A DNA stretch of 64,000 nt from positions 69,770 through 133,769 of the forward strand of contig CAZFLM010000008.1 of assembly GCA_964519955.1 (NCBI GenBank). The letters are read 5' to 3'. Every line of letters starts with the position of its first letter. Within the stretch, counting starts at the first letter, position 1. Shown in pieces: positions 31,480-39,457 of the stretch. The position numbers and the translations under genes are program-made. The notes beneath the pieces are model-generated. The model was not told the origin of the DNA. It worked only from the letters and a program-made list of their open reading frames with translations, and ran no database searches. The stretch is from CAZFLM01 sp964519955. Its GTDB lineage: Bacteria; Armatimonadota; Chthonomonadetes; Chthonomonadales; CAJBBX01.

Positions 31480-33096
31480 TCATTGTACTTCGCCCACGGT
31501 GGGTGCGTCAAACCGGCGGCGGACAAGCCCCGCCACCATGCAGCACGCGCACACCAGCACGAACCAGTCGCCGCAGCGCACGTAGAGGGTCTGGCCGTCC
31601 AGCAGGTGCACGGTGGCCGTCAGGTGCGCCGGACGGTAGGGCTCCGCCTCGACGGTGCGGCCCGTCGGCGCGACGAAGCCCGTGATGCCCGTCGTGCCGG
31701 ACATGGCCATCCATCGCCGCGCCTCAACGGAGCGCAGCACGTTCATCGCCATGTGCTGCCGCAGCACCTTCGAGGGGCCCGACCACGAGTCGTTGGTGAT
31801 CGACGCCAGCAGGTTTGCGCCGCGCTTCACATGGTCGCGCGAGAGGATGGGGAACACCGACTCGAAGCAGATGAGCACACCCACGCGGGCGGGGCCGGCA
31901 TCCAGCGGAGGCTCGGGGCCGCCGGGCAGCGTGTCGCGCTCGTAGAAGCGGAACGTGTCGCCGAACGGCAGCCAACTGCGCCCGGGGATCCACTCGCCGA
32001 ACGGCACGAGCCACCGCTTGTCGTAGATCTGGCCCAACGACCCGGCGGGCGAGAGCATCAGCGCCGAGTTGTAGTCGTGGTCGCTGGCATCCGTGCGGTT
32101 GGAGCCGACCAGGTGGAAGCACGCCCCCTCGCGGGCCATGCGCTCGAACGCGCGCCGCGTATCGGTGTCTTCGTCCACCGACTCCGGCGCGATGCTCTCT
32201 GGCCACACGACGAGGCTGGCGCGATCGCGGCGCGCTTCGGTCCAGACCGCATCAAGCGCCTGCACGTCGCGCGCCGGATCGGGCTTGGTGCGCGGGTAGC
32301 TCGCGATGTTGGGCTGCATCGCCGTGACGCGGTACGCCGGGCCATCGTACGCCCGCCCCTGCACGGCGAAGCCGTACACGAGAATGAGGAGGCCAGGCGT
32401 CGCCGCCACAGCCGCCACCCGGAGCCATCCCGTCCGTCTGGAGGCGCCAGGTGGGGTGGGCGTCCCTGCCCGCCCGAGCGCCGCTTCTGGTGGGGTGGGC
32501 GTCCCTGCCCGCCCGAGCGCCGCCGCGAGAGTCACATTGGCCCACGCGATCGCGTAAGTGATCCCATACACGCCCAGCATGTCGGCGATCTGGATGACGG
32601 GCAGGTAGCGGTACTGCGTATGCCCAAGCAGGGACCACGGCATCGCCAGACTGCCCTGGCCGCGCAGCCACTCGATGGCGGTCCAGGCTCCGGCCGTGGC
32701 GGCGATGCGGAGCAAGCCGCGCGACCGCCGGGCGATGGCCCACGCGAGCGCGGCGAAGAGGCCGTACCAGCCCGCCTTGATCATCGCCAGGCCGATCCAG
32801 GCCGCCCAGCCCCACGGCGTGTTGGCCCAGCCGACGATCGTGTTGCCGATCCAGGTGATCGTCCAGCCCCAGTGCAGCACGCCGAACGTCCAGCCGAACC
32901 CGAGGGCGCGGACGACCGTGCGCGAGCCCTGCAGGGCATAGAGGAACGGCACGAGCGCCACCCAGGCCAGCCAGCCGAGGTCGAGTGGGGGATAGGCGGC
33001 GGTGGCGAGCAGCACGGACGCCAGCAGGAGGAGCCAGCGCGTCCTCGCTTGCGCGTTCGGTTCGGGGTGCGTTATACTGGGCGAGTTGGGTGCCAC
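31480..33096 (-). CDS. lnt: Apolipoprotein N-acyltransferase
   Basis: Adds the third acyl chain to lipoprotein N-termini at the outer face of the inner membrane. 538 residues: six or so N-terminal helices, then a nitrilase domain with catalytic Glu (LVVWPESIAP, near 294), Lys (YDKRWLVPFGEW, near 358) and Cys (VGVLICFESVFP, near 409), and a last helix. Start is GTG, no clear Shine-Dalgarno. Odd: about residues 194-220 hold a doubled 13-residue unit ALGRAGTPTPP-x-A encoded by two palindromic repeats, in the loop between helices. Confidence 0.93.
   Translation of the reverse strand: MAPNSPSITHPEPNAQARTRWLLLLASVLLATAAYPPLDLGWLAWVALVPFLYALQGSRTVVRALGFGWTFGVLHWGWTITWIGNTIVGWANTPWGWAAWIGLAMIKAGWYGLFAALAWAIARRSRGLLRIAATAGAWTAIEWLRGQGSLAMPWSLLGHTQYRYLPVIQIADMLGVYGITYAIAWANVTLAAALGRAGTPTPPEAALGRAGTPTPPGASRRTGWLRVAAVAATPGLLILVYGFAVQGRAYDGPAYRVTAMQPNIASYPRTKPDPARDVQALDAVWTEARRDRASLVVWPESIAPESVDEDTDTRRAFERMAREGACFHLVGSNRTDASDHDYNSALMLSPAGSLGQIYDKRWLVPFGEWIPGRSWLPFGDTFRFYERDTLPGGPEPPLDAGPARVGVLICFESVFPILSRDHVKRGANLLASITNDSWSGPSKVLRQHMAMNVLRSVEARRWMAMSGTTGITGFVAPTGRTVEAEPYRPAHLTATVHLLDGQTLYVRCGDWFVLVCACCMVAGLVRRRFDAPTVGEVQ
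32455..32513 (+). repeat. Two palindromic repeats in frame inside lnt
   Basis: GGTGGGC-GTCCCT-GCCCGCC occurs at 32455-32474 and 32494-32513, a period of 39 nt (13 codons). Stem length and hexaloop size match the CTCCGT-loop family, with loop GTCCCT. Because the period is a multiple of three, the lnt reading frame is kept and the duplication appears as ALGRAGTPTPP twice. Confidence 0.75.
33049..33078 (+). promoter_or_regulatory. Promoter of the lipoprotein gene at 33120
   Basis: TTGCGC (33049-33054), an 18-nt spacer and TATACT (33073-33078). It lies inside the 5' end of the divergent lnt gene and would give a leader of about 35 nt. Confidence 0.5.
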
Positions 33097-33119
33097 GTGA
33101 TACCGAGGGAGAAGCTGAG

Positions 33120-33926
33120 ATGGGTTGGAACTGGTCGAGCAGATGGTTGCCGGCGCGGCGGGTTCTGCTCCTGGCGGCGGCTGCGGCAGCGATGGGGCCG
33201 CTGGGCTGCGCGAAGGCGCCGTCGACCTCGGGCAGCGGCACGCGCCTCGTCGTGTCGATGACCTTCAACGGCCCCGTGAGCCCCAACTACCAGTACTTCG
33301 CCCTCATCCGCAGCGCGGCCGACTCGTCCGGCGTCAACGGGCCCATCCCGGTCGTCGAGCCGCCCTATATGAATGGGTTCGCCACCGGCTCCAACACCGA
33401 GACGGCCGCGTTCACCGACTTCGTTGAGTACAGCCAGGTGCAGGAAGTCCTGACGACGTCCGGCTATGCACTGTACCACGTCATCGGGGGGATCGAGGGC
33501 GACCCGAACCTGAAGCAGTTCCAGGCGCGCGGCGAGGTCGACCGCTACGTGGTTCCGTCCGGCGGCAATTCGCTGCAGTTCGAGATCGACCTCTCTCGTC
33601 TGGCCCCAAGCTCCGGCGAGACCGACGCCAACAACGGTGCGACGCCGCGCTACCTGCAGTTCAACATCGTCGCCACCACGACGACCCCGACGAACCCGCA
33701 GAGCGTGGACCCTGCCAAGGTCGTCGACGCCATCGGCGATCAGCGGCTCGGCTCCGGCTCGTTCAACACGTTCATCACCATCGACACCGCGCAGACCGGG
33801 CGCATCTACAAGAACTCGACCTCGAGCGCCGACTCCACCTACGAGCCGGAGGGCGACTCCTACCCCAGCGACAAAGACCCCGCCGTCGACCTCATCGCCT
33901 GGAGTGTGCAGGTCGTCACGCGGTAG
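33120..33926 (+). CDS. Putative lipoprotein of unknown function
   Basis: 268 residues. A Trp/Arg-containing N-terminus leads to a hydrophobic segment VLLLAAAAAAMGPLGC with lipobox LGC, so export and lipidation are likely. The mature part is beta-rich and soluble (TRLVVSMTFNGPVSPNYQYF, YALYHVIGGI, SLQFEIDLSRLAP), ending IAWSVQVVTR. Similar lipoproteins are scattered in Armatimonadota genomes as I recall, without known role. GAGGGAGAAG precedes the ATG. Encoded alone, divergent from lnt. Confidence 0.7.
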   Translation: MGWNWSSRWLPARRVLLLAAAAAAMGPLGCAKAPSTSGSGTRLVVSMTFNGPVSPNYQYFALIRSAADSSGVNGPIPVVEPPYMNGFATGSNTETAAFTDFVEYSQVQEVLTTSGYALYHVIGGIEGDPNLKQFQARGEVDRYVVPSGGNSLQFEIDLSRLAPSSGETDANNGATPRYLQFNIVATTTTPTNPQSVDPAKVVDAIGDQRLGSGSFNTFITIDTAQTGRIYKNSTSSADSTYEPEGDSYPSDKDPAVDLIAWSVQVVTR

Positions 33927-33951
33927 GCGGCTCGCTGCATGGGGCTGCCAG

Positions 33952-33971
33952 GACGGGCACGGAGGCCCATC
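33952..33971 (-). repeat. Single inverted copy of the CTCCGT-loop hairpin
   Basis: On the minus strand it reads GATGGGC-CTCCGT-GCCCGTC, identical to the unit of the array at 24714-24948. It lies between the convergent stops of the lipoprotein and the GAF protein. Confidence 0.85.
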
Positions 33972-34008
33972 CCACCACGGCGTCCGTCGCTGCCCAGGCC
34001 GTGCAGGG

Positions 34009-36090
34009 TTATGCCCCGCCGGTGAGCCGCTCCGCCACCCGCGCTCGCCGCGCGAACTGCGTGAGCAGCTTCGTCTCGTCCGGCACGAAGGTGCGCGTCT
34101 CCTGCGTGGCGATCTCCAGCACTCCCACCGTGCGGTGCCCCAGCTTCAGCGGCACGCCAAGGTAGCCCAGGATGCGCTCGTGCCCCAGCCACGCCTCCTC
34201 CCGGTAGCCCATCTCGTCCGGCGCCGAGCCCGTGCCCAGCGGCTTGCCGCGCTTGGCGACGCGCCCGGCGAGGCCCGCGCCGATCGCCAGCGCCGCATCG
34301 GGATGCGCCGACGCGCGGAAGCCCGCCGAAGCCGCCAGCGTGAGCCGGTCGCCCTCGACCTGGTAGATGGTGCACCGGTCGGCGCGCAGCACCTCGGTTG
34401 CCAGGTCGGCCATGAGCTGCGGCACGTCCTGCGGCCCGAGCGCCGAGCCCAGGGCCCGCGCGATGCGCTGGAAGTAGCGGCCCATCGCCGCGTTCTTCAT
34501 CCGCTGGTCTTCATAGAGCTGCGCGTTCACGATCGCCATCGCGGTCTGGTTCGCAATGGTGTAGAGAAGCTCCATCTCGGCCACCGTGAACAGCCGGCGC
34601 CGCGACGACATCGCCAGGATGACGCCGATCACCTCGTCGCCATGCGTCATCGGCACGCAGATGGTCGACACCACGCCGGCCTGGTCGATGGGCGCCGTGC
34701 GGTTGCGCGCGTCCGCCGCCACGTCTGCCACCGCCGTCGGCGTGCTCCACTCGTAGACCCAGCCCGCGATCCCGTCGCCCGGCTTGAAGCGGAACGCCTT
34801 CAGATCGTCCTCGGCGATGCCCCGGGCCACGCAGGGGGCCAGCCGGTCCTCGCGCGCGTCGTGCAGCAGCACCGCGAACCGGTCCGCGTTCAGCAGGCCC
34901 GGCACGCGCTCTGCCACGAAGCGCAGGATGCGGTCGCGCTGCAGCGTTCCGGTGATGTGCTGCGATAGGTCGTAGAGGGTGGTGGCCTCCTCTGCGCGAC
35001 GGGTTGCATCCTCATACAGCCATGCGTTCTCGATCGCCACGCCCGCCTGCGCCGCCAGCGCCTCGATCAGCGCGAGGTCGCTCTGGCCGAAGGCCTGCGG
35101 CTGGCCGCTGGTGACGATGAGTAGGCCGAGCGAGGTATCGCGGCTGCGGATCGGCGCGATCAGGGCGGACCGTGTGCGCCCGCCTGCGCTCAGGGGTTCG
35201 AAGTCCGGGTCGCGGTCGGCGTCCGCAACCAGCCTGGGCGTTCCGGACTCGAGCAGGGACGCCGTCCACGGCGCATCGGCTGCGAGCTGCACGTCGCGCT
35301 CTTCATCGTCCAGGCCGCGCTCGGCCGCGATGAACAGGTGCGTCCGCTCGTCGTTCAGCAGGAAGAGGGTGACCGTTTGGTGGTCGAGGTGCGCGCGGAT
35401 AGCCGCCAGGAGCGAGGCCAGCACGTTCTGGACATCGAGCCCGGAGCTGACGCGGCGCGCGGCGTCGAAGAGGGCGTTCAGCTCGCGGCGCTGCTCGTCC
35501 ACGGTGCGCTCGGCCTCGTCGCACGTTGTGGCCACGCCGGCGAGGTCTGCGAACAGGCCCAACGTCTCGAGCGTCTCGGCCGATAGCCCTGTCTGGCCCG
35601 GCCGGGTGCGAGCCAGCAGCGCGCCCGTCACCTGGCCGCTGCGTACGATCGGCAATGCGGCGCCGCTCGGTCCCGCACGCCTGCGGTCTGCAGGGCCCTT
35701 GCGCCGCTCCACGCCGTCGGGCGGGCCTAGGTTCACGCGCCGCCGGTCGGAGGCGGCCGCGCGCCTCTCGGCCATCAGGGAGTTGTCGAAGATAACGGGG
35801 GCGCCGGTGCGCAGCGCGGCCTCGGCCATGGAATCGTCGACGCGGACCTGGAGCCCGAGGAACTCGCTGCGGTCGGCGCCGGCCACTGCCACGAAGTTGA
35901 GCAGCCCGTCCGCGCCGGAACGCGTGCCGATGGCGACGCTGGCAGCGTCCGTCGCCGCGCGCGCCTGTTCGGCCACGAGCGAGAGGATGTCGCCGCTGGG
36001 AAGACGTCCGGCGATGGCGCGCGTAACGGTGCGGATCGCCTGCTCGGGGGTAACGGTAGCCTGCACGGGGGCTGCCGGCTCGTCGGACAT
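34009..36090 (-). CDS. Multi-GAF-domain sensor protein without output domain
   Basis: 693 residues read as four GAF domains in a row, at about 30-195, 205-350, 370-520 and 540-690. The repeated signatures are ALPIVRSGQVTGALLAR, LIAPIRSRDTSLGLLIV, ICVPMTHGDEVIGVILAM and LGVPLKLGHRTVGVLEIA, each followed by helices such as LIEALAAQAGVAIENAWLYE. GAF domains bind small ligands or light-sensing cofactors. No kinase, PP2C phosphatase, GGDEF or HTH domain follows, so it probably acts through a partner. The C-terminus (FARRARVAERLTGGA) is short. GGAGGAAGAG precedes the ATG. Confidence 0.85.
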   Translation of the reverse strand: MSDEPAAPVQATVTPEQAIRTVTRAIAGRLPSGDILSLVAEQARAATDAASVAIGTRSGADGLLNFVAVAGADRSEFLGLQVRVDDSMAEAALRTGAPVIFDNSLMAERRAAASDRRRVNLGPPDGVERRKGPADRRRAGPSGAALPIVRSGQVTGALLARTRPGQTGLSAETLETLGLFADLAGVATTCDEAERTVDEQRRELNALFDAARRVSSGLDVQNVLASLLAAIRAHLDHQTVTLFLLNDERTHLFIAAERGLDDEERDVQLAADAPWTASLLESGTPRLVADADRDPDFEPLSAGGRTRSALIAPIRSRDTSLGLLIVTSGQPQAFGQSDLALIEALAAQAGVAIENAWLYEDATRRAEEATTLYDLSQHITGTLQRDRILRFVAERVPGLLNADRFAVLLHDAREDRLAPCVARGIAEDDLKAFRFKPGDGIAGWVYEWSTPTAVADVAADARNRTAPIDQAGVVSTICVPMTHGDEVIGVILAMSSRRRLFTVAEMELLYTIANQTAMAIVNAQLYEDQRMKNAAMGRYFQRIARALGSALGPQDVPQLMADLATEVLRADRCTIYQVEGDRLTLAASAGFRASAHPDAALAIGAGLAGRVAKRGKPLGTGSAPDEMGYREEAWLGHERILGYLGVPLKLGHRTVGVLEIATQETRTFVPDETKLLTQFARRARVAERLTGGA

Positions 36091-36321
36091 CGGCGCTCTT
36101 CCTCCGATGCCATTCTCTCATACCGGCAGAAGCTTCGTCAAGGGCAGGTTTTGGTCGGATGCCGCGCCGCGCTCACGCCCAGGCCAAACGCATCGCCCAA
36201 CGGAACCGTCAGACCCCTGCCAGACGCACCCGCGCCGCGCAGCCGTCGCGCGGAGTGGTGGCGCTGGGCGCGCCTCGGCGCCCCGCGCAAGGCACTACCC
36301 GCACGTTGCCGTGGTCGTTCG

Positions 36322-36370
36322 AGTCCGCGGCGGCGGACTTTGTGCCGTTCTCAGACGCGAATTCATTCGC
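36322..36370 (-). repeat. 49-nt double-hairpin element, second copy
   Basis: On the minus strand: stem GCGAAT-GA-ATTCGC, then a spacer containing CTGAGAACGGCACAA, then AGTCCGC-CGCC-GCGGACT. It has the same length and layout as 10729-10777, but the first stem differs by compensating changes. It lies in the 320-nt gap 36091-36410; nothing else is seen there. Confidence 0.75.
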
Positions 36371-36410
36371 CGGCCGCCCTTTGGTGGCTCATCCGGCAGT
36401 CCTGTCGCTC

Positions 36411-37550
36411 CTAGTCCACGTCGTCGCGCGGCACGAACTCGCGCCGTGAGAACAGCAGCAGCGCCCCCAGCACGCCGACGACGATCACCGCCGCCAGCAC
36501 CCCGCGCGAGAGGGCCACGGAGATCGTCTCCTGGTTGCCCCCGCTCAGGAACTGCAGCATGTCGACGGACTCGGCCGGCGGCTTCGGGTGCGGCGCCAGG
36601 ACGCGCAGATACGACATGATCGACACGAGCTGGAACTTGCCCGGCATGTTCGGCACCCACCACTCCCAGCCGAACGCGAACAGCACACCGAAGATCAGGG
36701 GCCGCCGCATGAGCGTTGCCAGGAGCAGGAACAGCGCTCCGTAGGCCAGCGCGCCCAGCGGCAGGACCAGCAGGTCGCGGCCCAGCGGGATGCTCTCGTC
36801 GGTGCGCGGACGAATCAGGGTGGGGTACGCCGCGTCCAGCAGCAGCCGGTTCAAGCGCACAAGGTCGCGCCCCTTCGGATGCGCCTTCGCCAGAGCGAGC
36901 GTCGAGGCCGGCAGCTCGAGCCCCCCGAAGCGCTCCTCTGAGTAGAAGTGCGTGTCGTTCCGCAAGCGGCGCGCCAACTCGCCGACCATTCGCTCCTCGA
37001 CCATCGCCGGATGGCGCTTGGCCCACCGCCGTTGGAGCATGGCGTCGAGCACCTCGCCCTTCAGGTACTCGGAGATTGGGTCCTGGCCCGCCTTGATGGT
37101 CTCGAACAACTCGTGCCGGTCGGTTATATCGCCCGCGCTGAGCAGCGAAGTGCCGCCCTGCCCGCCGATGCCGACGGTGGCGATCGCCAGCAGCAGCACG
37201 CTGATGGCCAGCGTCACCGAGATGCCCAGGACCGCCGCTGCGTACTTCACCAGCGCGATGCGCCAGCGGGCCACGGGGCGCGTGAGCAGGTACACGATCG
37301 TCTTCTGCTCCATCTCCTGGGTCACGACGCCCGTGCAGAACACGACGGCCAGGATGACGAGCAGGAACCCGTACAGCAGCGTCGGGGCGACCGTGTTGTA
37401 GACCACGAAGGGGTCGAACGAGTCGCGGTCGGCGAAGCGCAGCATCAGCGCGATGGCGGGCGGCAGAATAGCCAGCCCGATCGCCATGAGGAGGCGCTTC
37501 GGGCGCATCAGATCGCGCAGCGCGGTCCGGAACAGGATGAGATCGATCAT
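36411..37550 (-). CDS. ABC-2 type transporter permease
   Basis: 379 residues with about six transmembrane helices. ALRDLMRPKRLLMAIGLAI opens the first; YGFLLVILAVVFCTGVVTQEMEQKTIVYLLTRPVARW is the typical ABC-2/NatB motif. A large extracytoplasmic-type loop (about 150-260) holds GGQGGTSLLSAGDIT, before the C-terminal helices. It is last in a two-ATPase/two-permease cassette, 6 nt after its ATPase. Substrate unknown; such pairs export polymers, drugs or ions. Confidence 0.85.
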   Translation of the reverse strand: MIDLILFRTALRDLMRPKRLLMAIGLAILPPAIALMLRFADRDSFDPFVVYNTVAPTLLYGFLLVILAVVFCTGVVTQEMEQKTIVYLLTRPVARWRIALVKYAAAVLGISVTLAISVLLLAIATVGIGGQGGTSLLSAGDITDRHELFETIKAGQDPISEYLKGEVLDAMLQRRWAKRHPAMVEERMVGELARRLRNDTHFYSEERFGGLELPASTLALAKAHPKGRDLVRLNRLLLDAAYPTLIRPRTDESIPLGRDLLVLPLGALAYGALFLLLATLMRRPLIFGVLFAFGWEWWVPNMPGKFQLVSIMSYLRVLAPHPKPPAESVDMLQFLSGGNQETISVALSRGVLAAVIVVGVLGALLLFSRREFVPRDDVD

Positions 37551-37556
37551 GGTCGC

Positions 37557-38477
37557 CTACCGCTCTACCAGATAGCGGAACACCGCTTCGAGGTTGTTGT
37601 CGGGCGAGTCGAAGGACTTGATGGCGATGCCGTTGGCGAGGACGATGTCCGGGAACCGGTCGTAGAACGCATCCGGCTGCCGCGTCTCCACCTCCACCTG
37701 AGTCGGCGTCAGGCTGTCCAGCTTGGCGCTCAGGATGAAGGGCTCCGCCAGAAGCAGGCCCGCCAGGTCGCGCGCGCGGTCCGACTGGATGCGGATCCGG
37801 TGCGGGTGCGCGTCGATCAGCGAGCGGATCTGGAACACGTTGCCCTGCGCCAGCAGACGCCCGCGGTGCATCAGCAGGATGCTGTGCGTCATCTGCTCCA
37901 CTTCGTACAGGATGTGACTGGAGACGACGATGCACTTGCCTGCGGCGGCCTGATCGTGCAGCAGCGCCGACATCTCGCGGCGCGCCATCGGGTCCAGGCC
38001 GTTGAACGGCTCGTCCAGGATCAGCACATCCGGGTCGTGGACAACGGCCTGCGCCACCTTCACGCGCTGCCGCATGCCCTTCGAGTAGCCCCCGATCGCC
38101 CGGTCCGCGTTGGCGGTCATGCCCACCAACTCGATGGCTGCGTCCACCCTGCTGCTCAGTTCCGCGCCGCGCATCCCGGCCATGGCGGCCAGCATCGACA
38201 CGAACTGGCGCCCGGTCATGTCGTCGTAGCAGCTCTCGATCTCGGGGCAGTACCCGAGCCGCCGGTAGACCCGACCGTTGGCGAACGGCCGCTCGTCGAA
38301 GACGCGCACACGTCCGGTCGTGGGCCGCAGTTGTCCGGTGATGAGCTTCAGCAGCGTCGATTTGCCCGCGCCGTTCGGGCCCAGCAGGGCCGTGATGCCT
38401 GGGCCGATCTGGCAGGTGACGTCGTTGATGCCGATCACCTGGCCGTACCATCGCGAGGCGTGCTCAATGGTGATCAT
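37557..38477 (-). CDS. ABC transporter ATP-binding protein
   Basis: 306 residues: Walker A LLGPNGAGKSTLLK (32-45), Q-loop LGYCPEIESCYDDMTG, signature GGYSKGMRQRVKVAQAV, Walker B DVLILDEPFNGLDP, H-loop VVSSHILYEVE, and a C-terminal regulatory tail of about 90 residues. NatA/CcmA-like. Its ATG overlaps the stop of the upstream permease (ATGA), and it pairs with the permease at 36411. Confidence 0.92.
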   Translation of the reverse strand: MITIEHASRWYGQVIGINDVTCQIGPGITALLGPNGAGKSTLLKLITGQLRPTTGRVRVFDERPFANGRVYRRLGYCPEIESCYDDMTGRQFVSMLAAMAGMRGAELSSRVDAAIELVGMTANADRAIGGYSKGMRQRVKVAQAVVHDPDVLILDEPFNGLDPMARREMSALLHDQAAAGKCIVVSSHILYEVEQMTHSILLMHRGRLLAQGNVFQIRSLIDAHPHRIRIQSDRARDLAGLLLAEPFILSAKLDSLTPTQVEVETRQPDAFYDRFPDIVLANGIAIKSFDSPDNNLEAVFRYLVER

Positions 38478-39457
38478 CCGCGCACCACCTCCACCGCGCG
38501 AATCCGCAGCCGCGCCGCCACGATGCCGAGACAGCACAAGCCGGCCGCCAGCGCCAGCACCACCCACACGTTCGGCGGCGCCAGCGAGACCATCTCCATC
38601 GCCCCGGTGCGCCGCCCCATCGTCGGCATGCGCTGCGTGACTCCGAGGATGTTCTGCGCCACCCCCTCGATGGCGCCCTGCACGTGCAGGTGGCGCTCCA
38701 GGATGCCCTGGCCGAAGTTCGCGCGGAAGCGCACCGCCCAGTAGATCGTGACGACGAAGTTGCTCAGGTAGTAGAGGCCCGCGTAGAAGGCGCCGGCCAT
38801 CCGTCCCGTCTTGGACCAGGCCGAGAACCCGACGAGCAGGCTGCTGTGGACCGCGGCGGGCACCGCGCAGGCGCCTACGATGCGCAGGAGCAGCCATGGC
38901 TCCTCGCGCAGGAACCCCTGGCTGGTGTAGCTGAGCAGGCAGTACAGGAAGAGCAGGAACGCCGGCGCGAGTGCCACCGCGAAGAGACTCAGGAACACCG
39001 TCATCCACTTGCCGAGAAGGTAGTCCGCTTTCGTCAGGGGCTTCGACAGATACACCAGCAGAGCGTTGGCCTGGTTGTCCCGCGCGATGCATCCCGACCC
39101 GACCACGAGCCCGGCGATGAACAGGAACAGCAGTTGGTTCTGCAGGCCCTGGAAGAACTGTGCGGCGTACTTCTGGCCGGGTGTGGTCTGAGTGAACATG
39201 TTCATGCCGCCCGATGTCGCCATACTCATCATGTAGAGCTGTAGAGCGACGATCAGGTAGGGCAGCACCGCAAGCGCTGCCACGATCCAGAACCCCTTCT
39301 GCTTGGCGATGGCGCGCAGACCGGACAGAGCCACGATCCACCAGCGCATCGCGCGCGTGTGCAGCGGGCCGTCGTAGGTCCGATAGGTCAGGTCGGCGAT
39401 CGGCGATGCCGTGGTCGGCGCCTCCGAGGCCGCGCGGGCCAGGGTGTCGTCGGTCAT
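38474..39457 (-). CDS. ABC transporter permease
   Basis: 327 residues with about six helices: WIVALSGLRAIAKQKGFWIVAALAVLPYLIVAL, FLFIAGLVVGSGCIARDNQANALLVYLSKPLTKADYLLGK (the ABC-2 motif), and later helices ending VWVVLALAAGLCCLGIVAARL. It overlaps both ATPase genes by ATGA junctions, so the four genes form one translated unit. Confidence 0.88.
   Translation of the reverse strand: MTDDTLARAASEAPTTASPIADLTYRTYDGPLHTRAMRWWIVALSGLRAIAKQKGFWIVAALAVLPYLIVALQLYMMSMATSGGMNMFTQTTPGQKYAAQFFQGLQNQLLFLFIAGLVVGSGCIARDNQANALLVYLSKPLTKADYLLGKWMTVFLSLFAVALAPAFLLFLYCLLSYTSQGFLREEPWLLLRIVGACAVPAAVHSSLLVGFSAWSKTGRMAGAFYAGLYYLSNFVVTIYWAVRFRANFGQGILERHLHVQGAIEGVAQNILGVTQRMPTMGRRTGAMEMVSLAPPNVWVVLALAAGLCCLGIVAARLRIRAVEVVRG

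Noticed and set aside
36295..38451. 718-codon minus-strand frame across the ABC genes
   Set aside because: Shadow of the permease and ATPase in a neighbouring frame; reads as Arg/Gly/His-rich sequence.
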